In this document: positions 16,274-25,987 of the stretch, piece by piece | How positions within the stretch are numbered: the first letter of the stretch is position 1 | Layout: each line of letters starts with the position of its first letter | Assembly (NCBI RefSeq): GCF_017833295.1 | Contig: NZ_JAFIBW010000001.1 | Location: 4,305,501-4,369,500, forward strand | Source of the DNA: Methylobacterium sp. PvR107 | Lineage (GTDB): Bacteria; Pseudomonadota; Alphaproteobacteria; Rhizobiales; Beijerinckiaceae | Length of the DNA: 64,000 nt | Reading direction: 5' to 3' | The notes under the pieces: model-generated | Databases searched by the model: none | What the model was told of the DNA's origin: nothing | What the model saw: the letters and a program-made list of their open reading frames with translations, nothing else | Translations under genes and position numbers: made by a program

Positions 16274-19033
16274 TCAAGGCTCTGGCTGCGCGAAATCCTG
16301 TATCGCGTTGACGTGGTGAAGACGGGCGAGATCGGCCAAGGCACCTGCGCGCCATGACAGCGCTCCCATGTCGTCTGCGATCGCAACGGCAGTTTCCAGA
16401 ATCTGTTCGGCTCGCGCGGCGTGCCCCTGCCGTGCGCGGAGATCGGCCTGGATGCGGAGCAGCTCGGGAACGATCCAAAGCTCCTGCTGAGCGGCTGCGC
16501 GCGCGAGCGCGTCCGCGATCGTGCCATCGGCTTCGGCGAGGCGGTCTCGCTTTGCCAATCCCTCCGCCAGGATACCGAGATAGGCAGGGATGCGGAGACC
16601 GGTTCCACTCTTGGTGACGTCCACGATCGCGCTCTGCAGGCGCTCCAGGCCGCACGGCTCGCCCCGGCGCATCGCCAGCGCGGCTTCCGGACAGCGTGCG
16701 ATCTGCGCCCACCAGCGCAGCCCGCCGTCCGCAAACTGCTCGCGGAGCAGAACCAGATAGCGTTGTGCGTCGTCCAGTCGTTCGTCGAACAGCGCGATCA
16801 GGAGAGCATGCTGGATGATGGCGTTACACAGGGAGACGGGATGGCCGGTGGCCGCGGCCTCTTGGACAGTCCGCTCGGCGCGTTGCGCTGCCCCGATCCG
16901 GTCCCCCATCAACCACTGCACCAGCGCGCGCGTCGCGCCCGCCGCGGGTCGGCGGTGGAGCTGGAACATCAACCGACGCGACAGCCCGCCGACCCGATCG
17001 CGCGCCGACAGCACGCGCTCCAGGCGTTCCGCCGCGCTCGCGAGCCGACCGAGATACATCTCGGCGGCGGCAAGGAGTCGGTCGCCGTCCGGCAGCATGG
17101 ACGGATCGGCCAGCGATCGGCCGAGGGTATCGAAGCGACGCAACAGATCGACCGTCAGAGACGGGCTGCCCGCGTGCAGCGCGCAGACGGCGCTGCCCCA
17201 GAGCGCGTCCATCAGATGGTCCGGCTCGTCGAGCCTCTCGCCGAGCGTCATGGCACGGCGCAAGGCCGCATCGAGGCTCGGGGTGGGGCCCCGCGCGTGG
17301 AAGAGCGCGGTTGCAAGGGCCGTTTGCAGCCGGATTTCCGCTTCGAGGTTCTCCGACCCGCCGTCGTGGCAATGCGCGATCGCCATCGTGAGATAGACGA
17401 TGCTCTCCTCGATGAGCGAGAGCCGCTCCCAGAGCGGGATGGCCGCAACGACCAGATTCACGCCGATCGGGATGGATCCCGTCGCGCCGAAGGCCCAGTC
17501 CAGCGCGCGGCGGAGGTCGACGCCCCAGCGTTTCATCTCGGCCCGCTCGTCCTCGGGCGCGGCGTGCTGGAGCGCCCACGCCTGCTCGAGCGACCAGATG
17601 ACATGCTCGGCATGACGGTGCTGGATGTGACGGCACCGCGGGTCCGCGTGCAGCAGCTCGGAAGCAAAGGCCCGCGTGCTCTCGAGGAAGCGAAAACCCG
17701 TCCCATGCTCCCGTCCGTCCGGAGCGAGCAGGGATTTCCCGATCAGACTGGCAATGCATTCCAGCGCTTCGACCGGCGCAACCTCGGTCGCCTGCACGAG
17801 CGCCAGGGCGTCCTTGATCGTGAAGGGACCGCCAAAGATGGCGAGCGCGACGAAGACGGCGGCCTCTTGCGGCCTGAGCAAGCCGTAGCTCCAGGCCAGA
17901 GTGGCGCGGAGGGTGCGCTGCCGAGCAGGCCTGGCATCGTCGGTCTGCCCGGGAAGATCGAACCGGTCCTCGAGCAGTCCCAGCAGTTCGGCCGGCGCAT
18001 GGGCGGCCCATCGTGCCGCCGCCAGTTCGAGGGCGAGCGGTATGCCATCGAGGCGCTGGCAGATCGTCGCGACGGTCACGAGCCCGGCCGGCGCCACTGC
18101 GATCCCGGTTGCCTCCCAGGCGCGCCGGCTGAAGAGTTCGACGGCCGCAAAGCCGAGCGGGTCCTCCGCGGGCAGAATCCCTCCGGCGTCCGAAGGATAT
18201 GAGAGCGGCGCCAGCCGGAACACATGCTCGCGTCCCAGGCGCAGAGGTTCACGGCTGGTGGCCAGGATCGTCACGGCCGGCAGAGCCGCAGCGAGGCGTT
18301 CGGCCGCCGCCGCGATCGCCGGCAGGAGATGCTCGCAATTGTCGAGGATCAGCAGCCGACGCTGGTCGCGCAGCGCATGGATCACCGCGCCGAGCAGGTC
18401 GTCGCTGTCGGATCGCACGCCGAATTCGGCGCTGATCGTCGCGGCGAGGTGCCGTTCATCGGCAACGGCGGCAAGATCGACGAAGCAGGCGCCGTCGGCG
18501 AAGCGGGCCGCGACACGGTTCGCGGCGGAGAGCGCCAACGCGGTCTTGCCGACGCCCCCCGTCCCCGTGACCGTGACGAAGCCCCGTGTCTCCAGCGCCG
18601 CACAGATGGCGTCGATCGCTGCCGACTGGCCCACGAGCGGGATTGCGGCTGGAAGCGCGGTGCATCGGACGGCGGAGATGTAGACAGTGCGCGCGGACGT
18701 CTCGCGCCTCACGGGCGCGACGAACCGATAGCCGCGGCCCGGGATGCTGACGATGTAATCCTGACGCGGATCGTGCGCCGTCAGGACGCGGCGAAGACCC
18801 GCCACGTTGACCTTCAGATTGCCCGGGTGGACGAAAAGGTTCGGCCACGCTGCTGCAAGCAAAGCGTCTTGACTGATCAGCGACCCCGCATGCTCGACCA
18901 GATGAGTGAGGATCGCGACTGCGCGACTGCCGATCGTCACCGGGGTGCCGGCATGAACGAGAAGCTGCCGGCGCGGGAACAGCTCGAAGGCGCCGAAGCG
19001 ATAGATCGCGTCACTCACGCGAAGCCCAGCCAT
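16274..19033 (-). CDS. Winged-helix regulator fused to an ATPase (STAND-like) and helical repeats
   Basis: A 919-residue cytoplasmic regulator. Residues about 10-105 form an OmpR-type winged helix (RFGAFELFPRRQLLVHAG, then SIPGRGYRFVAPV). A P-loop ATPase follows, with Walker A TGTGGVGKTALALS around residue 160 and Walker B LLILDNCEHLL around residue 230. A TSREPL motif then marks the sensor/arm region of AfsR/MalT-like STAND ATPases. The remaining 500 residues are alpha-helical, Ala/Leu/Arg-rich and TPR-like. Such proteins switch on transcription when a ligand lets the ATPase oligomerise. Ligand and target genes are not evident; it stands upstream of the AraC gene on the same strand with a 280-base gap downstream of that gene. 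Confidence 0.85.
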   Translation of the reverse strand: MAGLRVSDAIYRFGAFELFPRRQLLVHAGTPVTIGSRAVAILTHLVEHAGSLISQDALLAAAWPNLFVHPGNLKVNVAGLRRVLTAHDPRQDYIVSIPGRGYRFVAPVRRETSARTVYISAVRCTALPAAIPLVGQSAAIDAICAALETRGFVTVTGTGGVGKTALALSAANRVAARFADGACFVDLAAVADERHLAATISAEFGVRSDSDDLLGAVIHALRDQRRLLILDNCEHLLPAIAAAAERLAAALPAVTILATSREPLRLGREHVFRLAPLSYPSDAGGILPAEDPLGFAAVELFSRRAWEATGIAVAPAGLVTVATICQRLDGIPLALELAAARWAAHAPAELLGLLEDRFDLPGQTDDARPARQRTLRATLAWSYGLLRPQEAAVFVALAIFGGPFTIKDALALVQATEVAPVEALECIASLIGKSLLAPDGREHGTGFRFLESTRAFASELLHADPRCRHIQHRHAEHVIWSLEQAWALQHAAPEDERAEMKRWGVDLRRALDWAFGATGSIPIGVNLVVAAIPLWERLSLIEESIVYLTMAIAHCHDGGSENLEAEIRLQTALATALFHARGPTPSLDAALRRAMTLGERLDEPDHLMDALWGSAVCALHAGSPSLTVDLLRRFDTLGRSLADPSMLPDGDRLLAAAEMYLGRLASAAERLERVLSARDRVGGLSRRLMFQLHRRPAAGATRALVQWLMGDRIGAAQRAERTVQEAAATGHPVSLCNAIIQHALLIALFDERLDDAQRYLVLLREQFADGGLRWWAQIARCPEAALAMRRGEPCGLERLQSAIVDVTKSGTGLRIPAYLGILAEGLAKRDRLAEADGTIADALARAAAQQELWIVPELLRIQADLRARQGHAARAEQILETAVAIADDMGALSWRAGALADLARLHHVNAIQDFAQPEP

Positions 19034-19312
19034 CCGTTTCGCGACAGCGGGACCGAGGAGCGAGCCGTGCGACCTCGAACATCATGATGCCTCCGAGGCG
19101 GATCGACAGCATCCCGGCGGCGCGGGGCCGGCTCCGGACTTCACGGAGGCGCAGCCGCATGGGTCGAGACTGCCGCGTCTGCCCCAAGGACTTACAGGCG
19201 TCGCGCCTCAACGTATCGGTCGATCTTGCGATCCTGCCGGCCGATGTTGCGCTTCTTGGTCGATCAAGCCTCCGTCGCGGCCCGCGGCGCAGCGGCACGA
19301 GGAGCGGCGCCG

Positions 19313-20197
19313 TCAGGAACCGGACCCCGCATGGTCCCTGAACTGCCGGGGCGTCAGGCCGGTGCTCTTCCGGAACACCCGCGTGAAGTTGTCCTGGGAG
19401 CCGAAGCCGTTGGCGAGCGCGATTTCGAGCAGCGACAACCGATTCCGCGTCAGCGCCCTCTGGGCGGCCGCGATACGACGGTCCGTGACGTAACGGTGCG
19501 GTGTGAGACCGGTCGCCGTCCGGAACAACCGCGCGAAATGGAAGGGACTGAGGCAGGCTTCCGCTGCGAGCTGGTCGAGGCTGATCGATTCGGACAGGTG
19601 CGCATCGATGTAGTCGAGCACCCGTTTCAGCCGCCGGAAATCGAGACCCACCGGCTCGCCGGACGGCTTCCAGCGGTCGATCGTGTAATTGGCGATCAGG
19701 TGTGCGGCGAGCGCCGCCGTCACGCCGTCGACGAACAGCCGGTCGGTCGGCTGTTGCGGCCTGTTCATCAGGCCCTGGAGGGCCTGTGCGATGCTCACGA
19801 TCAGCGGATCGGTCGCCCCGCCCATGAAGGCCAGCTCGACCCGGGACGGGTCGATGCCATAATCGGCGAGGGCGCTGTGCTCCATCAGGGTCGGCGGCAG
19901 GCAGAGATGCAGGCACGGGATCGGATCGGACAGGTCGGCCTTCTCGAGAAATCCGAGCGGACCGGTCCAGACCGTTCCGGCCTGGGCAAGGCATTCCTCG
20001 ACCTGACCGTCGCCGCTGCGCCGGACGACCGCGCGCCCGTCCAGCATGATGATCAGTTCGTTGCAGGGATAGGCCTGCCGGGGATGGGAGCCGGCACCGT
20101 TGGTTCGGCGTTCGACGACCAAGCGAGACCAGTGATCGAGGCGACCATGCACCTGGCACGTGGCGCGTCGATGATCGCCCATGGTCTCGAACGACAT
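19313..20197 (-). CDS. AraC-family transcriptional regulator
   Basis: A 294-residue protein. The N-terminal 170 residues have a cupin-like ligand-binding portion (HPRQAYPCNELIIMLDG). The C-terminal 100 residues carry the two AraC helix-turn-helix units: LDQLAAEACLSPFHFARLFR and IALANGFGSQDNFTRVFRKS followed by TGLTPRQFR. I chose the ATG at 20197 (MSFETMGDH) because GAGGT is 7 bases upstream; the longer frame has no site. It lies directly downstream of the VOC and aldehyde/xanthine-oxidoreductase genes on the same strand, so regulation of that operon is a reasonable guess, not shown by the sequence. Confidence 0.9.
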   Translation of the reverse strand: MSFETMGDHRRATCQVHGRLDHWSRLVVERRTNGAGSHPRQAYPCNELIIMLDGRAVVRRSGDGQVEECLAQAGTVWTGPLGFLEKADLSDPIPCLHLCLPPTLMEHSALADYGIDPSRVELAFMGGATDPLIVSIAQALQGLMNRPQQPTDRLFVDGVTAALAAHLIANYTIDRWKPSGEPVGLDFRRLKRVLDYIDAHLSESISLDQLAAEACLSPFHFARLFRTATGLTPHRYVTDRRIAAAQRALTRNRLSLLEIALANGFGSQDNFTRVFRKSTGLTPRQFRDHAGSGS

Positions 20198-20387
20198 GGG
20201 TTGACCTCGGAAGTGTTCGAAGTTTGCACTTCCGAGTATCTGAAACCAAACCCGCGATGAAAGCAACGCTTCAGCGTTCGAATGCCGTGCGCCGCACGTT
20301 CAGGACGCATTGGTGCGGGTCGTCCCGGTGCCGCCACCGACCATCCTTCGCGGACGGGATCCCGCCGCGATCCGAGTCTTGATGCCG

Positions 20388-20891
20388 TCAGGCCGCCCGA
20401 TCGCGATTGGCGTACATCAATTCTGTCGAATGCGAGTAGATCTCGATCAGGTTACCCCAGGGATCCTCGCAATAGACGGCCTTGAACGGCTCGCCTTCGA
20501 ACAAGGTCCAGACTTCGGAACGCTGCTTCCCGCCCATCCCGGCGATCCGCCGCGCCAGACCCTCGATATCGGGGTCGACGAGGCAGAAATGGAAAACTCC
20601 CGTCTTCCAGTAGCGGAAGTTGTCCTCGACGGGCTGAGACTCTGGGATGACGAACTGAAACAGCTCGATCCCGACGCCGTTGGCGGTCGCGAGGTGGGAC
20701 ACGTAGCCCTCTTCGAACCGCTCTCCGAAGATGCCCTTGAAGACGCGCCCGATCTGCGAGCCGTCGTTCTTGACGTGCAGCGGGCCGATGATGTGCCGGC
20801 AGCCGAACGCCTCCGTGTACCAGTTCGTGGCCGCTGCGATGTCGGTGACGGTCATGCCGACATGCGTCACGGCAACCGGATGATAGGTCAT
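20388..20891 (-). CDS. VOC (glyoxalase/bleomycin-resistance fold) family protein
   Basis: A 167-residue single-chain protein of the vicinal oxygen chelate superfamily. It starts VTHVGMTVTDIAAATNWYTE, the usual first strand-helix with a metal-binding His, and ends KAVYCEDPWGNLIEIYSHS, the usual last strand with a DPxGN turn and Glu. Conserved metal ligands are therefore present, but the substrate cannot be told. It begins 28 bases after the Mo-subunit stop on the same strand, so it is likely the last gene of the oxidoreductase operon. Confidence 0.85.
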   Translation of the reverse strand: MTYHPVAVTHVGMTVTDIAAATNWYTEAFGCRHIIGPLHVKNDGSQIGRVFKGIFGERFEEGYVSHLATANGVGIELFQFVIPESQPVEDNFRYWKTGVFHFCLVDPDIEGLARRIAGMGGKQRSEVWTLFEGEPFKAVYCEDPWGNLIEIYSHSTELMYANRDRAA

Positions 20892-20919
20892 GGAGCCTCC
20901 CGTTCGGTGTGGGCGTGGA

Positions 20920-23133
20920 TCAGGCGACGCTGGGCAGGCGGTCCAGCATCTTGTCGAGCGTGATCGGGTAGTCCCGGATGCGGATCCCGGTGGCGTTGTA
21001 GGCGGCGTTCGCGACCGCAGCCGCGACCCCGCACAGGCCGACCTCTCCGATGCCCTTCGCCTTCATGGGGGACGAGACCGGGTCGGGATGATCGAGGAAG
21101 ATCACGTCCTGGTGGGGGATGTCGGCGTGGACCGGGACCTCGTAACCGCCGAGGTCGTGATTGACGAAGAAGCCATGCCGCTTGTCGATGGCGAGCGCCT
21201 CCATCAGGGCGGCGCCGACGCCCATGGTCATGGCCCCGATCACCTGACTGCGCGCCGTCAGGGGATTGAGGACGCGGCCCGCGTCGATCACACCGAGCAT
21301 CCGGCGGATGCGCGTCTCGCCGGTGAACCGGTCGACCGCGACCTCGGCGAACTGCGCCCCGAACGTCGCCTGGACGAAATCCTTGTCGAGATCGCCGTAG
21401 CGGATCCCGTCCTCGCCGGTGAGCGGTCCGTCCGTCGCCGCCTCCGCGAGCGGCCATGCGCGGCCGCCCGCAACCACCGTTCCGCCCATAAACTCCGCAT
21501 CCTCGGAGTTGAGGCCGAGCCGGAGCGCCACGGCCTCCCGAAGCTTCAGGCAGGCGGCGTAAAGGCCGGACGTCGCGTTGTTCGCGCCGAACTGGCCGCC
21601 GGACCCCGCGGCCTCCGGATAGGCGGAGTCTCCGAGCCGGACGGTCACGGCCGCGATCGGAACACCCAGCATCTCGGCCGCCGTCTGGGCGAGGATCGTG
21701 TAGGTGCCGGTGCCGATATCCGTCATGTCGGTCTCGACGGTCACCGTGCCGTCCCGCTCGAGCCGGACCCGCGCGGCAGAGGGCATCAGGAGGTTGAGGC
21801 GGACGCCCGCCGCCACCCCCATGCCGACGAGCCAACGTCCATCGCGCACCGATCCCGGCACGGGATTGCGGCGCGACCAGCCGAACCGCTCGGCGCCGAC
21901 CTGCAGGCACTCGACCAAGTGGCGCTCCGAGAAGCGCCGGCCGGGCTTGCGCGGATCCACCTGGGTGTCGTTGCGGATGCGGAACGCGACCGGGTCGATC
22001 CCGAGGGTCTCGGCCATTTCGTCGACGGCGATTTCGAGCGCCATCAGCCCCGGCGCCTCGCCCGGCGCCCGCATGTCGTTCCCCTCGGCGAGATCGAGGG
22101 TCGCGAGCTTCATCGAGAGGTCACGGGTCGACGAGCCGTAGAGCAGCCGAGTCGGCCCGATCGCCGCCTCGGCGAAGGCGCCCGACAGGTTGCCGTTGAG
22201 GCTGTGATGGCCGATCGCGGTGAGCCGTCCGTCGCGCGTGGCTCCGAGCCGGATGCGCTGGATCGTGCCGGCGCGCCGCGTACCGTTATTGGCGATCAGC
22301 GGCCGCTGCAGCGCGATCTTCACCGGGCGCCCGACGGACCGGGCGCCGAGTGCCGCCAGCAGAGCGTCGGCCCGCATGATAAGCTTGGCGCCGAAGCCGC
22401 CGCCGATGAACGGCGCCTCGAGGCGCACATCGTCCTTCGCGAGACCGAGCGCCTTCGCCAGGCTGTTGTGATGCCAGGCGACGATCTGGGCCGAGGTCCA
22501 GACGGTCAACTTGCCATCCTGCCAAGCCGCGATCGTGGCATGCGGCTCCATCATCGCGTGCGTGTGATCCGGGGTCGCGTAGGTCTGGTCGAGCGTCACC
22601 GGAGCCGCCGCGAAGGCCGCGTCGAAATCGCCGACCCGGTCGATGACCGGATAATCCGGGCTGTCCCGATCGGCGACCGGCTCGGCTTTCGACGCCTCCG
22701 CCGCCAGATCGCAGCGCGGCATGGCGGGTTCGTACGCGATGCGGACCAGATGGGCGGCCGCGCGCGCCTCCTCGAACGTTCGCGCCACGACCAGCGCGAC
22801 CGCCTGATGGTAGTGCCGCACCTCGGCGCCGCCGAACAGGTGGAGCGTGGTCCGGAAGCCGGGTGTCAGAGCGGCGTGGTCGAGGGTCGACAGCACCGCG
22901 AGAACGCCGGGGGCCGCCTTCGCGGCCGCGGTATCGACCTGCCGGATGCGCCCGCGGGCGATCGTGGCGCCGATGATCCAGCCATAGGCCGGATCGGTGA
23001 CGGCGTCGTGCCGCTCATAGGCGTAGGGGGCCGTGCCGGTGACCTTGAGCGGCCCGTCGATGCGATGGACGGGATGACCGACCACGTCGAGCCGATCGAT
23101 GGGATTCTGTCCGGCAGGCGTGTCGAACTTCAT
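20920..23133 (-). CDS. Molybdenum-binding subunit of a PaoABC-type aldehyde/xanthine oxidoreductase
   Basis: A 737-residue catalytic subunit of the xanthine oxidase family, which hydroxylates aldehydes or purines at a Mo-cytosine-dinucleotide (or MPT) centre. The N-terminal domain has GHPVHRIDGPLKVTGTAPYA and APGVLAVLSTLD. The Mo-binding half has FIGGGFGAKLIMRADALLA. The catalytic Glu is in AKGIGEVGLCGVAAAVANA near the C-terminus. Length equals E. coli PaoC (732). Subunits are encoded Fe-S, FAD, Mo in transcription order, as in PaoABC. The gap to the FAD-subunit stop is 4 bases. Substrate is unknown. No XdhC/PaoD-type chaperone gene is next to it. Confidence 0.92.
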   Translation of the reverse strand: MKFDTPAGQNPIDRLDVVGHPVHRIDGPLKVTGTAPYAYERHDAVTDPAYGWIIGATIARGRIRQVDTAAAKAAPGVLAVLSTLDHAALTPGFRTTLHLFGGAEVRHYHQAVALVVARTFEEARAAAHLVRIAYEPAMPRCDLAAEASKAEPVADRDSPDYPVIDRVGDFDAAFAAAPVTLDQTYATPDHTHAMMEPHATIAAWQDGKLTVWTSAQIVAWHHNSLAKALGLAKDDVRLEAPFIGGGFGAKLIMRADALLAALGARSVGRPVKIALQRPLIANNGTRRAGTIQRIRLGATRDGRLTAIGHHSLNGNLSGAFAEAAIGPTRLLYGSSTRDLSMKLATLDLAEGNDMRAPGEAPGLMALEIAVDEMAETLGIDPVAFRIRNDTQVDPRKPGRRFSERHLVECLQVGAERFGWSRRNPVPGSVRDGRWLVGMGVAAGVRLNLLMPSAARVRLERDGTVTVETDMTDIGTGTYTILAQTAAEMLGVPIAAVTVRLGDSAYPEAAGSGGQFGANNATSGLYAACLKLREAVALRLGLNSEDAEFMGGTVVAGGRAWPLAEAATDGPLTGEDGIRYGDLDKDFVQATFGAQFAEVAVDRFTGETRIRRMLGVIDAGRVLNPLTARSQVIGAMTMGVGAALMEALAIDKRHGFFVNHDLGGYEVPVHADIPHQDVIFLDHPDPVSSPMKAKGIGEVGLCGVAAAVANAAYNATGIRIRDYPITLDKMLDRLPSVA

Positions 23134-23137
23134 GGCG

Positions 23138-24088
23138 TCACGCCCGTCCTTCCGCGAGGATCAGCGCGAGGGTCCGCTCCGCCAGCGGGATCTTGAAGGC
23201 GTTCTCGGCCGTCGGCATCGCGCCCGCGAAGGCGGCTTCAACGACCGCGGCGGGACCTTGCGGCAGAAGCGCCTCAGCGGCCTCCACGCGCCAGGGCCGC
23301 GGTGCGACGCCTCCGAAGGCGACGCGCCCCGTCCCGTCCGCCTGCAGGACGACCGCGACGGACACGAGCGCGAACGCGTACGACGCCCGGTCGCGGACCT
23401 TGTGATAATGGTGCGTCCCGCCGATCGGCCTGGGCAGGATCACGGCCGTGATCAGCTCACCGGCCTCGAGCGCGGATTCCTTCTCCGGGGTCTGCCCAGG
23501 AAGGAGGTGGAATTCGCCGATCGGGATCGTGCGTCGGCGCCCATCCGAACGTACGGTCTCAACCTCGGCATCGAGCACGCGCAGCGCAACGGCCATGTCG
23601 CCGGGATTCTGGGCGATGCAAAGCGGGCTGGTGCCGATCACGGCGAGCGCGCGCGAGACCCCGCCTATCGCCGAGCAGCCCGATCCCGGCGCGCGCTTGT
23701 TGCAGGGCAGGTTGGTCTCATAGAAATACGGGCAGCGGTTGCGCTGCAGGAGGTTGCCGCCGGTCGTCGCCTTGTTGCGCAGCTGTGCCGTGGCACCGGC
23801 GACGATCGCCCGTGAAACGACCGCGTAATCGCGCTTCACCCGCGGGTGGGCGGCGAATTCGGTGTTGGTGACGAGCGCCCCGATCCGAAGTCCGCCCTCC
23901 GGGGTATCGTCGATGGTGCGCAACGCGAGGTGACGGATGTCGACCAAATGGCTTGGCGTCTCGATCTGAACCTTCATCAGGTCGAGGAGGTTCGTCCCGC
24001 CGGCGATGAACGTGGCGCCGGGTGTCGCGCCGACGCGTGCCGCAGCGGCCGCCGGGCTCTGGGCCCTCTCGTAGGTGAAGGGTCTCAT
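23138..24088 (-). CDS. FAD-binding subunit of the aldehyde/xanthine oxidoreductase (PaoB-like)
   Basis: A 316-residue subunit that passes electrons between the Fe-S centres and the acceptor. It has the flavin motif [20 protein letters not shown] and a second FAD region, [16 protein letters not shown]. The insertion with Cys residues ([22 protein letters not shown]) is the extra [4Fe-4S]-binding loop of PaoB-type subunits, absent from plain xanthine dehydrogenases. The start at 24088 follows from the conserved MRPFTYERA. It overlaps the stop of the Fe-S subunit gene as ATGA. Confidence 0.92.
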   Translation of the reverse strand: MRPFTYERAQSPAAAAARVGATPGATFIAGGTNLLDLMKVQIETPSHLVDIRHLALRTIDDTPEGGLRIGALVTNTEFAAHPRVKRDYAVVSRAIVAGATAQLRNKATTGGNLLQRNRCPYFYETNLPCNKRAPGSGCSAIGGVSRALAVIGTSPLCIAQNPGDMAVALRVLDAEVETVRSDGRRRTIPIGEFHLLPGQTPEKESALEAGELITAVILPRPIGGTHHYHKVRDRASYAFALVSVAVVLQADGTGRVAFGGVAPRPWRVEAAEALLPQGPAAVVEAAFAGAMPTAENAFKIPLAERTLALILAEGRA

Positions 24089-24714
24089 GGCGCGCGTCCC
24101 GCGACGGCTGCGACGGCTTCGGCGATGTTGGAATAGGCGCCGCAGCGGCAGATGTTGCCGCTCATCCGCTCCCGCAGCTCGGCATTGCTGAGCGTCATCG
24201 GCCCGGTGAGATCGCCGGTCAGGTGGCTCGGTACCCCCGCCCTGATCTCGTCCAGTACGACCACCGCCGAGCAGATCTGGCCGGGCGTGCAGTAGCCGCA
24301 CTGAAACGCGTCGTGCGCGATGAAAGCCGCTTGCATCGGGTGGAGCTGGTCGGGCCGGCCGAGCCCCTCGATCGTCGTGATCGCGTCGCCCTCATGCATG
24401 ACCGCGAGACTCAGGCAGGCGTTGATGCGCACGCCGTTCACCAGCACCGTGCAGGCGCCGCAATGGCCGTGGTCGCAGCCCTTCTTGGTGCCGGTGAGAA
24501 GCAGATGCTCGCGCAGAGCGTCCAGCAGCGTGACGCGCGTGTCGAGTTCGACCCGTCGTGTCTGCCCGTTCACCGTGAAGGCGACCGCGTTCGGCTGCCG
24601 CGCGCTCGTCGCCTCTGCCGACGCCCGGGACGAGGCGCCTGCGGGGGGCGTGTCAACTGCGGATCCGGCGTTTCCCTCGTCTCGGCCAGTGTCACCTGCG
24701 CCTGGAATGCTCAT
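24085..24714 (-). CDS. [2Fe-2S] subunit of the aldehyde/xanthine oxidoreductase (PaoA-like)
   Basis: A 209-residue electron-transfer subunit. Plant-type ferredoxin cysteines are in [16 protein letters not shown] and CLSLAVM (about residues 79-100). The C-terminal all-helical [2Fe-2S] cysteines are in CGYCTPGQ and NICRCGAY. The first 40 residues are Ala/Ser/Pro-rich and lack the twin-arginine motif seen in E. coli PaoA, so periplasmic export is not supported by this start. It overlaps the 64-residue gene upstream and the FAD-subunit gene downstream, both as ATGA, and forms one operon with them. Confidence 0.92.
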   Translation of the reverse strand: MSIPGAGDTGRDEGNAGSAVDTPPAGASSRASAEATSARQPNAVAFTVNGQTRRVELDTRVTLLDALREHLLLTGTKKGCDHGHCGACTVLVNGVRINACLSLAVMHEGDAITTIEGLGRPDQLHPMQAAFIAHDAFQCGYCTPGQICSAVVVLDEIRAGVPSHLTGDLTGPMTLSNAELRERMSGNICRCGAYSNIAEAVAAVAGRAP

Positions 24715-24905
24715 CGCGCGGTCTCCGGTGCTGTTGGAAGCCGCTTTACCTCACTGCGCTTGGCGCGGATCTCGGCGACGACCGGGAAGGCCGCGTCCGG
24801 CACGGTCGCATAGACGCGGTCCGAACCGGTCTCGGCGCGTGCAGCCATCGCGCCAGCCAGCAGGGCCGCGGCGGTGCAGAGCGTGGGCAAATCGAAGGAG
24901 GCCAT
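24711..24905 (-). CDS. Short exported protein at the head of the oxidoreductase operon
   Basis: A 64-residue protein starting MASFDLPTLCTAAALLAGAM, which looks like a cleavable signal peptide ending near AARA. A short mature part follows (ETGSDRVYATVPDAAFPVVAEI and 16 more residues). Its stop overlaps the Fe-S-subunit ATG as ATGA, so it is probably translated with the operon. No homologue was recognised. It could be a real small periplasmic partner or a chance leader frame. Confidence 0.45.
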   Translation of the reverse strand: MASFDLPTLCTAAALLAGAMAARAETGSDRVYATVPDAAFPVVAEIRAKRSEVKRLPTAPETAR

Positions 24906-25138
24906 GATGCGCCCTCAAGCTCGCATGGCGATCGGCTCGGGTTCACGGGCCGGTGTGACCGATCCTCGGAAGACTAGACGCGTGGTCGCGATGTCGCCGG
25001 TAAAACGAAGTAAAATCGTGATGCGCCGAGCTCGATGGTCGCTTTCAACGTCTGCAAGCGTCGTCGCCGCAGGCCGTCTTGGCGCCGCTCCGAACGGAGC
25101 TTCCACCTATCCGCTGTTGTCGCTCCCGGCGACCGCCA

Positions 25139-25987
25139 TCACCCTCGTCCGGCAAGGATCTGCCGGCGGCGGTCGAGGGCGTCGGCGAATGTCTGCTTCA
25201 CCGGGGCGAGCACTTGTACGAACTCCAGTTGCTCGCCCTCCGGTCCCTTGCAATAGATGAGCGACCAGCCATTCGAGGCGCCTTCGCGAATCTTGATCGT
25301 GTTCGTGCTGGCGGGAGCGGCCCGGCGCTCGTCCTCTGTCCTGACCGCGATGGTGCGGTTGGCCCGAACCTGGGTCATGCCCCGCCGGGCGCATTCCGCC
25401 TCGAGGTCCGTGATGAATGTGTCGAAGTTCACATCATCCCGGATGTAGAAGCAGATGTGCATGGAGCGCGGGTAGGCCGGGCTCATGTGGGCGCGCGGCT
25501 CCGCCCAGCTATCGCCGTTGCCCATCGGCTGCCCTGCATCGCGGTATTGGAGCAGTTCGATCACGACGTTCTCGAACTGAACGAAGCGGACGTCCAGCCG
25601 CTGCGAGCCGCCCTTGAGATCGGGTACGCCGATCGTGCGCGGGTCGACCTTGCGCGCGTGCGCGTCGATCTCCTGGTCGGCCAGGATCGTGTAGTGAACC
25701 GGCTCACCCTTGAAGTCGCCGTCCCGCAGGATCTCGGTGCCGCCCAGCACCTCGGTGTAGAATTCGAAGGCCCTGTCCATGTTCTGGACGGTGACGCCGA
25801 AATGCTGCACGCCCTGGAGACGCGAACCCAGCGGCGCCGAATTACGGTCGCCGCTGCGAGCAGGTGATCCGGACTGTGCCTCGGCGGGCGCGAGTGCGAC
25901 CATCCCGGCAGCCATCGCTGCGCCTGCGGCCACAAGAAGATCGCGTCGGTCGCTGTCCGCCGGATGGACGGATCCGCTCGGGTTCAT
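25139..25987 (-). CDS. Tat-exported VOC-family protein
   Basis: A 282-residue protein. Residues 13-35 hold a twin-arginine-like signal (DRRDLLVAAGAAMAAGMVAL), pointing to export of a folded, metal-bound protein. After it comes a two-module VOC core: LQGVQHFGVTVQNMDRAFEF with the first metal His, and CKGPEGEQLEFVQV with the last Glu. The substrate is unknown. It lies upstream of the oxidoreductase operon, separated by about 230 bases, on the same strand. With the second VOC gene at the far end it brackets the Mo enzyme. Confidence 0.8.
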   Translation of the reverse strand: MNPSGSVHPADSDRRDLLVAAGAAMAAGMVALAPAEAQSGSPARSGDRNSAPLGSRLQGVQHFGVTVQNMDRAFEFYTEVLGGTEILRDGDFKGEPVHYTILADQEIDAHARKVDPRTIGVPDLKGGSQRLDVRFVQFENVVIELLQYRDAGQPMGNGDSWAEPRAHMSPAYPRSMHICFYIRDDVNFDTFITDLEAECARRGMTQVRANRTIAVRTEDERRAAPASTNTIKIREGASNGWSLIYCKGPEGEQLEFVQVLAPVKQTFADALDRRRQILAGRG

